Shown here in pieces: positions 14,290-16,861 of a stretch of DNA of 16,861 nucleotides. The translations under genes and the position numbers were made by a program. The notes beneath the pieces are model-generated. The model saw only the letters and a list, made by a program, of their open reading frames with translations, was not told the DNA's origin and did no database searches. The stretch is taken from positions 12,501-29,361 of the forward strand of contig DGIN01000074.1 in NCBI GenBank assembly GCA_002387325.1, given 5' to 3'. The stretch's first letter is position 1; each line of letters begins with the position of its first letter. Origin of the DNA: Bacteroidales bacterium UBA4621 (GTDB taxonomy: Bacteria > Bacteroidota > Bacteroidia > Bacteroidales > Paludibacteraceae).

Positions 14290-16380
14290 ATGAAGAAACT
14301 TTCCTTTTTTGTGGCAACGTGCCTTATCGCACTATCTGCCAATGCTGCCGTGGTAACACTCAACCCCGGCGACAATATCAACGATGCTATACGCAATGCC
14401 GCAGCAGGCGATGTCATCGAACTCACTACGGGCAACTATGAGCAGTCGTCTTCCATCAAGGTGGACAAGGCACTCACCATCCAAGCCGCAGCAGGCGCAA
14501 AACCGACTCTGAAGATATACCGTATCGAACCGAATGCCGAGTTCGTCTTCAAAGGACTGAATGTTACCACCACAGGCGAGCATATGCTCCGCACCACTAC
14601 GGGCGGCAGTTTCTCGGTAACGATAGAGAACTGTACCTTCGATCACTCGGCTTCCGGCGGACGCGTGTACTATCTGAGCAGCGGACAGACTATCAAGAAT
14701 CTGACCGTCAAAAATTGTGTATTTGATGGTACTTCCACTGATGCCGGTGCTATCTATGCCTATGGTACGGTGAGCGGCAAGATGTCCGTTACCAACTGCA
14801 CCTTTACCAACAACAGTGCTTCTGGAACAGTCTATCTGAAGAATGTACCCAATGCCGAGATTGACCACTGCACGTTCTACAACAACGGCGTGCGTCCTAT
14901 CAAGAGCGAGAGCGACAAAAACAATGTGCTGGTCAGCAACTGTGTGGTAGCCAACCCGAGTGCAGACGGCGCAGAGTATTGCATCTCGATCTACAAAGGT
15001 ACAGTCGGCTATTGCGTGTACTACAACACCCAGGCACCGCGCTCAAGCAGCAGTGTAGACCAGATCGAGGTGACGGAAGCCGACCCGCAGTTTATTGACC
15101 CTGCTAACGGCAATTTCAATTTCCGCAGTACCTCTCCGCTCAAAGGCAAAGCAACTGACGAGAGCAATATCGGAGACCCGCGTTGGACGGTTGCCGAAGC
15201 ACAGATGACCATTTCTCTCCTGAGTCTCAATACTGCCGAGAACGCCACCGACCTCTATACCATTGCCCTTTCGGCTATCGACCCCGACAATACCGCCACG
15301 ATTACACTGGAGTATTCCGCTGACAAGACCGTTTGGACGGAAATAGCCAAGAACCTGCCACTCTCCACACTCTCTTACGACTGGAATATCCGCACTATAG
15401 CAGCAGGTACATACTACCTGCGTGCCACTCTGGCGAATGCCGACAAGAGCGTACAGGCTGTATCGGCAGCGGCACTGACTATCGTTCCCGATACCCAAGC
15501 CCCGCGTGCTATCACCGATATGACCGCTGCCGTAGAGACCAAAAACATCGTCCTCTCGTGGCTCAACCCGACACACGATGTGCAGGCTGCCACAACACTC
15601 TATACCCTTGCGCAGGGTACAACGGGGGCTGAAGTCTATACCAGCAGCGGGGCTACCGCCACTATTGCAACGGCTGAAGAGGGTCTGAAAGTGGACTATA
15701 ATGCCACTGCCGCTTGGGAAGATGCTGGCGTGAAACTGACTCCTGCCAACCCTGCCGAAGTGCTGACCGACATAGCCTTCGACCTCAAAGGTAACGGCAG
15801 CGGGCATAATATCCGTCTGACCATTGAGCAGAACGGTTACGACTGGTGGTATGTATATGTACCGCTGTCGGAGAACAAGATGCAGCCTGTCAGCATTGAC
15901 AAGTTCGAGAAACTCACATGGCACAACAACCAAAAGGGCGATACTTTCGATGGCACCAATATCACGGCAGTCTATTTCGTAGTCTCTGTAAGCGACGCCT
16001 CTGCACAGGGTAGTTTCGTTATCAACAATGTAGAGATGACGGGGGTTGTTCCGCCTGTGGCTGACTATGAGAAAACCGTTATCGTACGCAATGCTTCGGC
16101 TTATCCCGCCTCTGTTACAGACGGCATCGTTGTATATGAGGGAACCGCAGAAACATACACCGACAGCAATCTCGCTAAAGGCACCTACTACTATTCGGCA
16201 TTTGCTTTGGACGACCTCGGCAATGTATCCGAGGCTGCACACGTATCCGCCACTATCAAAGCCACGGCAATAGACAATACCGTTCTGTGCGAGCAGGCAG
16301 AAAAACGTATCGAGAACGGACAAGTGGTGATTATCCGCAATGGTAACCGCTATAATGCCCTCGGCACAATAGTAAAGTAA
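14290..16380 (+). CDS. secreted right-handed beta-helix protein with a split FN3 domain
   Basis: A 696-residue secreted protein. The signal peptide is about 1-19 (LIALSANA). About 20-305 is a beta-helix of the DUF4957/DUF5123 type, with repeated Asn-Cys-x-Phe turns (IENCTFDHS, VTNCTFTNN) and the usual ending SPLKGKATDESNIGDPRW. About 306-400 is an Ig-like domain. An FN3 domain begins at about 403 (PRAITDMTAAVETKNIVLSW) and resumes only at 591 (ADYEKTVIVRNASAYPASVT); in between lies a beta-rich domain of about 160 residues, possibly a jelly-roll binding module. The tail ENGQVVIIRNGNRYNALG resembles that of the upstream protein and short type IX sorting-like tails; the type IX assignment is an inference. 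No catalytic residues are identifiable, so it may bind or cleave polysaccharide. It sits 45 bp after the upstream gene and is probably co-transcribed. Confidence 0.88.
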   Translation: MKKLSFFVATCLIALSANAAVVTLNPGDNINDAIRNAAAGDVIELTTGNYEQSSSIKVDKALTIQAAAGAKPTLKIYRIEPNAEFVFKGLNVTTTGEHMLRTTTGGSFSVTIENCTFDHSASGGRVYYLSSGQTIKNLTVKNCVFDGTSTDAGAIYAYGTVSGKMSVTNCTFTNNSASGTVYLKNVPNAEIDHCTFYNNGVRPIKSESDKNNVLVSNCVVANPSADGAEYCISIYKGTVGYCVYYNTQAPRSSSSVDQIEVTEADPQFIDPANGNFNFRSTSPLKGKATDESNIGDPRWTVAEAQMTISLLSLNTAENATDLYTIALSAIDPDNTATITLEYSADKTVWTEIAKNLPLSTLSYDWNIRTIAAGTYYLRATLANADKSVQAVSAAALTIVPDTQAPRAITDMTAAVETKNIVLSWLNPTHDVQAATTLYTLAQGTTGAEVYTSSGATATIATAEEGLKVDYNATAAWEDAGVKLTPANPAEVLTDIAFDLKGNGSGHNIRLTIEQNGYDWWYVYVPLSENKMQPVSIDKFEKLTWHNNQKGDTFDGTNITAVYFVVSVSDASAQGSFVINNVEMTGVVPPVADYEKTVIVRNASAYPASVTDGIVVYEGTAETYTDSNLAKGTYYYSAFALDDLGNVSEAAHVSATIKATAIDNTVLCEQAEKRIENGQVVIIRNGNRYNALGTIVK

Positions 16381-16407
16381 CATCTCCCTTACTTCACTTT
16401 ATCAAGA

Positions 16408-16440
16408 GTGGGTGATTAGTAGGTGATTAATGGGTGATTC
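16408..16440 (+). repeat. three 11-bp tandem repeats upstream of the last gene
   Basis: gtgggtgatta (16408-16418), gtaggtgatta (16419-16429) and atgggtgattc (16430-16440) follow head to tail, sharing GGTGATT. The 11-bp period is close to one turn of DNA, so all copies face the same side. They end 27 bp before the start codon at 16468. Confidence 0.75.
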
Positions 16441-16467
16441 CTTATACCTTACATAGTTTTTACAACA

Positions 16468-16861
16468 ATGAAAACAATTAAACTATTCTTTTTGGCAATG
16501 GCGTTGGGCTGCACTATGTGGCTCAATGCCGCCATTGTAACGGTAGCCCCCGGTGATGGGGCTGTCAAAGCGGCGGTTGCAAAAGCCGCAGCAGGCGATG
16601 TCTTGGTGCTCGCAGACGGTGAGTACACCGAAAGCGGCAGCATCACTATCAGCAAGCCCCTCACTATCAAGGCGGACAACGGTGCCACGCCCGTGCTGAA
16701 GATGTCATCGCGCTTCACGGTGGAAACCGACGCTACATTCGACGGACTGACCTTCGACGGTGGCAAGGCTTCCGCTGAGGCTATACGCTATACCAAGACG
16801 GGGTCGCAGCACATATACAACTGCTCGTTTACGGGCTACACCTCGCGCACCATACGCGTCT
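16468..16861 (+). CDS. secreted beta-helix protein, paralogue of the preceding gene (partial, 3' end missing)
   Basis: The first 131 codons are present; the frame is open at the window edge. The signal peptide is MKTIKLFFLAMALGCTMWLNA (in parts: Lys-rich start, hydrophobic core, cleavage after LNA). The mature part starts IVTVAPGDGAVKAAVAKAAAGDVLVLADG and aligns with the preceding protein (VVTLNPGDNINDAIRNAAAGDVIELTTG), including SKPLTIKA against DKALTIQA and the turn YNCSFTGY. It is therefore a tandem paralogue, a right-handed beta-helix of the DUF4957 type. The start codon follows an A-rich stretch (tacaaca) with no Shine-Dalgarno site. The substrate and complete domain content cannot be seen. 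Confidence 0.85.
   Translation, partial: MKTIKLFFLAMALGCTMWLNAAIVTVAPGDGAVKAAVAKAAAGDVLVLADGEYTESGSITISKPLTIKADNGATPVLKMSSRFTVETDATFDGLTFDGGKASAEAIRYTKTGSQHIYNCSFTGYTSRTIRV

Noticed and set aside
15043..16383. Minus-strand frame of 446 codons opposite the beta-helix protein
   Set aside because: It is Cys/Gly/Arg-rich, with no domain and no start context; the sense frame has a signal peptide and domains.

Overview
The window looks like a chromosomal segment from a Bacteroidota species, most likely order Bacteroidales. Several intergenic regions carry the promoter type of that phylum, TTTG-N20-TAnnTTTG (clear at 3615-3646 and 10655-10686, good at 600-631). Start codons are preceded by A-rich sequence, not by a Shine-Dalgarno site. 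A DUF4294 protein, a Bacteroidales-type hypothetical lipoprotein and secreted beta-helix proteins with a shared C-terminal tail point the same way.

Layout from left to right. Positions 44-599 hold no convincing gene but carry short direct repeats and a run of small perfect inverted repeats. At the left edge a minus-strand reading frame may begin. A UvrD/PcrA helicase (674-2932) and a DUF4294 exported protein (3002-3586) follow on the plus strand. Next is a 1.7-kb block (3585-5317) with its own promoter, a hairpin-rich leader of about 340 nt, an AT-richer lipoprotein gene (3990-5027), a strong terminator and a palindromic dispersed repeat. Two exact copies of a 27-bp sequence flank this block. 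One copy is the 3' end of the DUF4294 gene. The other is the 3' end of the convergent MATE transporter gene.

The minus strand then carries two pairs. metG (8505-10580) is followed by a small outer-membrane beta-barrel protein (7935-8486), and mrp/apbC (6718-7752) is followed by a MATE efflux transporter (5318-6718) through a TAATG overlap. The 0.5-kb gap 10581-11073 has the metG promoter, a small ORF with T8 and G9 runs, and a likely forward promoter. From 11074 to the right edge lies a plus-strand cluster of large secreted proteins: a beta-helix/Ig-like/metallophosphoesterase fusion, a beta-helix protein whose FN3 domain is split by an inserted domain, and the start of a third beta-helix protein paralogous to the second.

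The housekeeping genes (uvrD, mrp, metG) are ordinary. The most interesting part is the 3558-5344 block. If the insert is removed and one repeat copy kept, DUF4294 and MATE become tail-to-tail overlapping genes that both still end in frame at a stop codon. This fits precise insertion of a lipoprotein cassette with a 27-bp duplication and no recombinase of its own. An assembly misjoin at a 27-mer must be excluded first.
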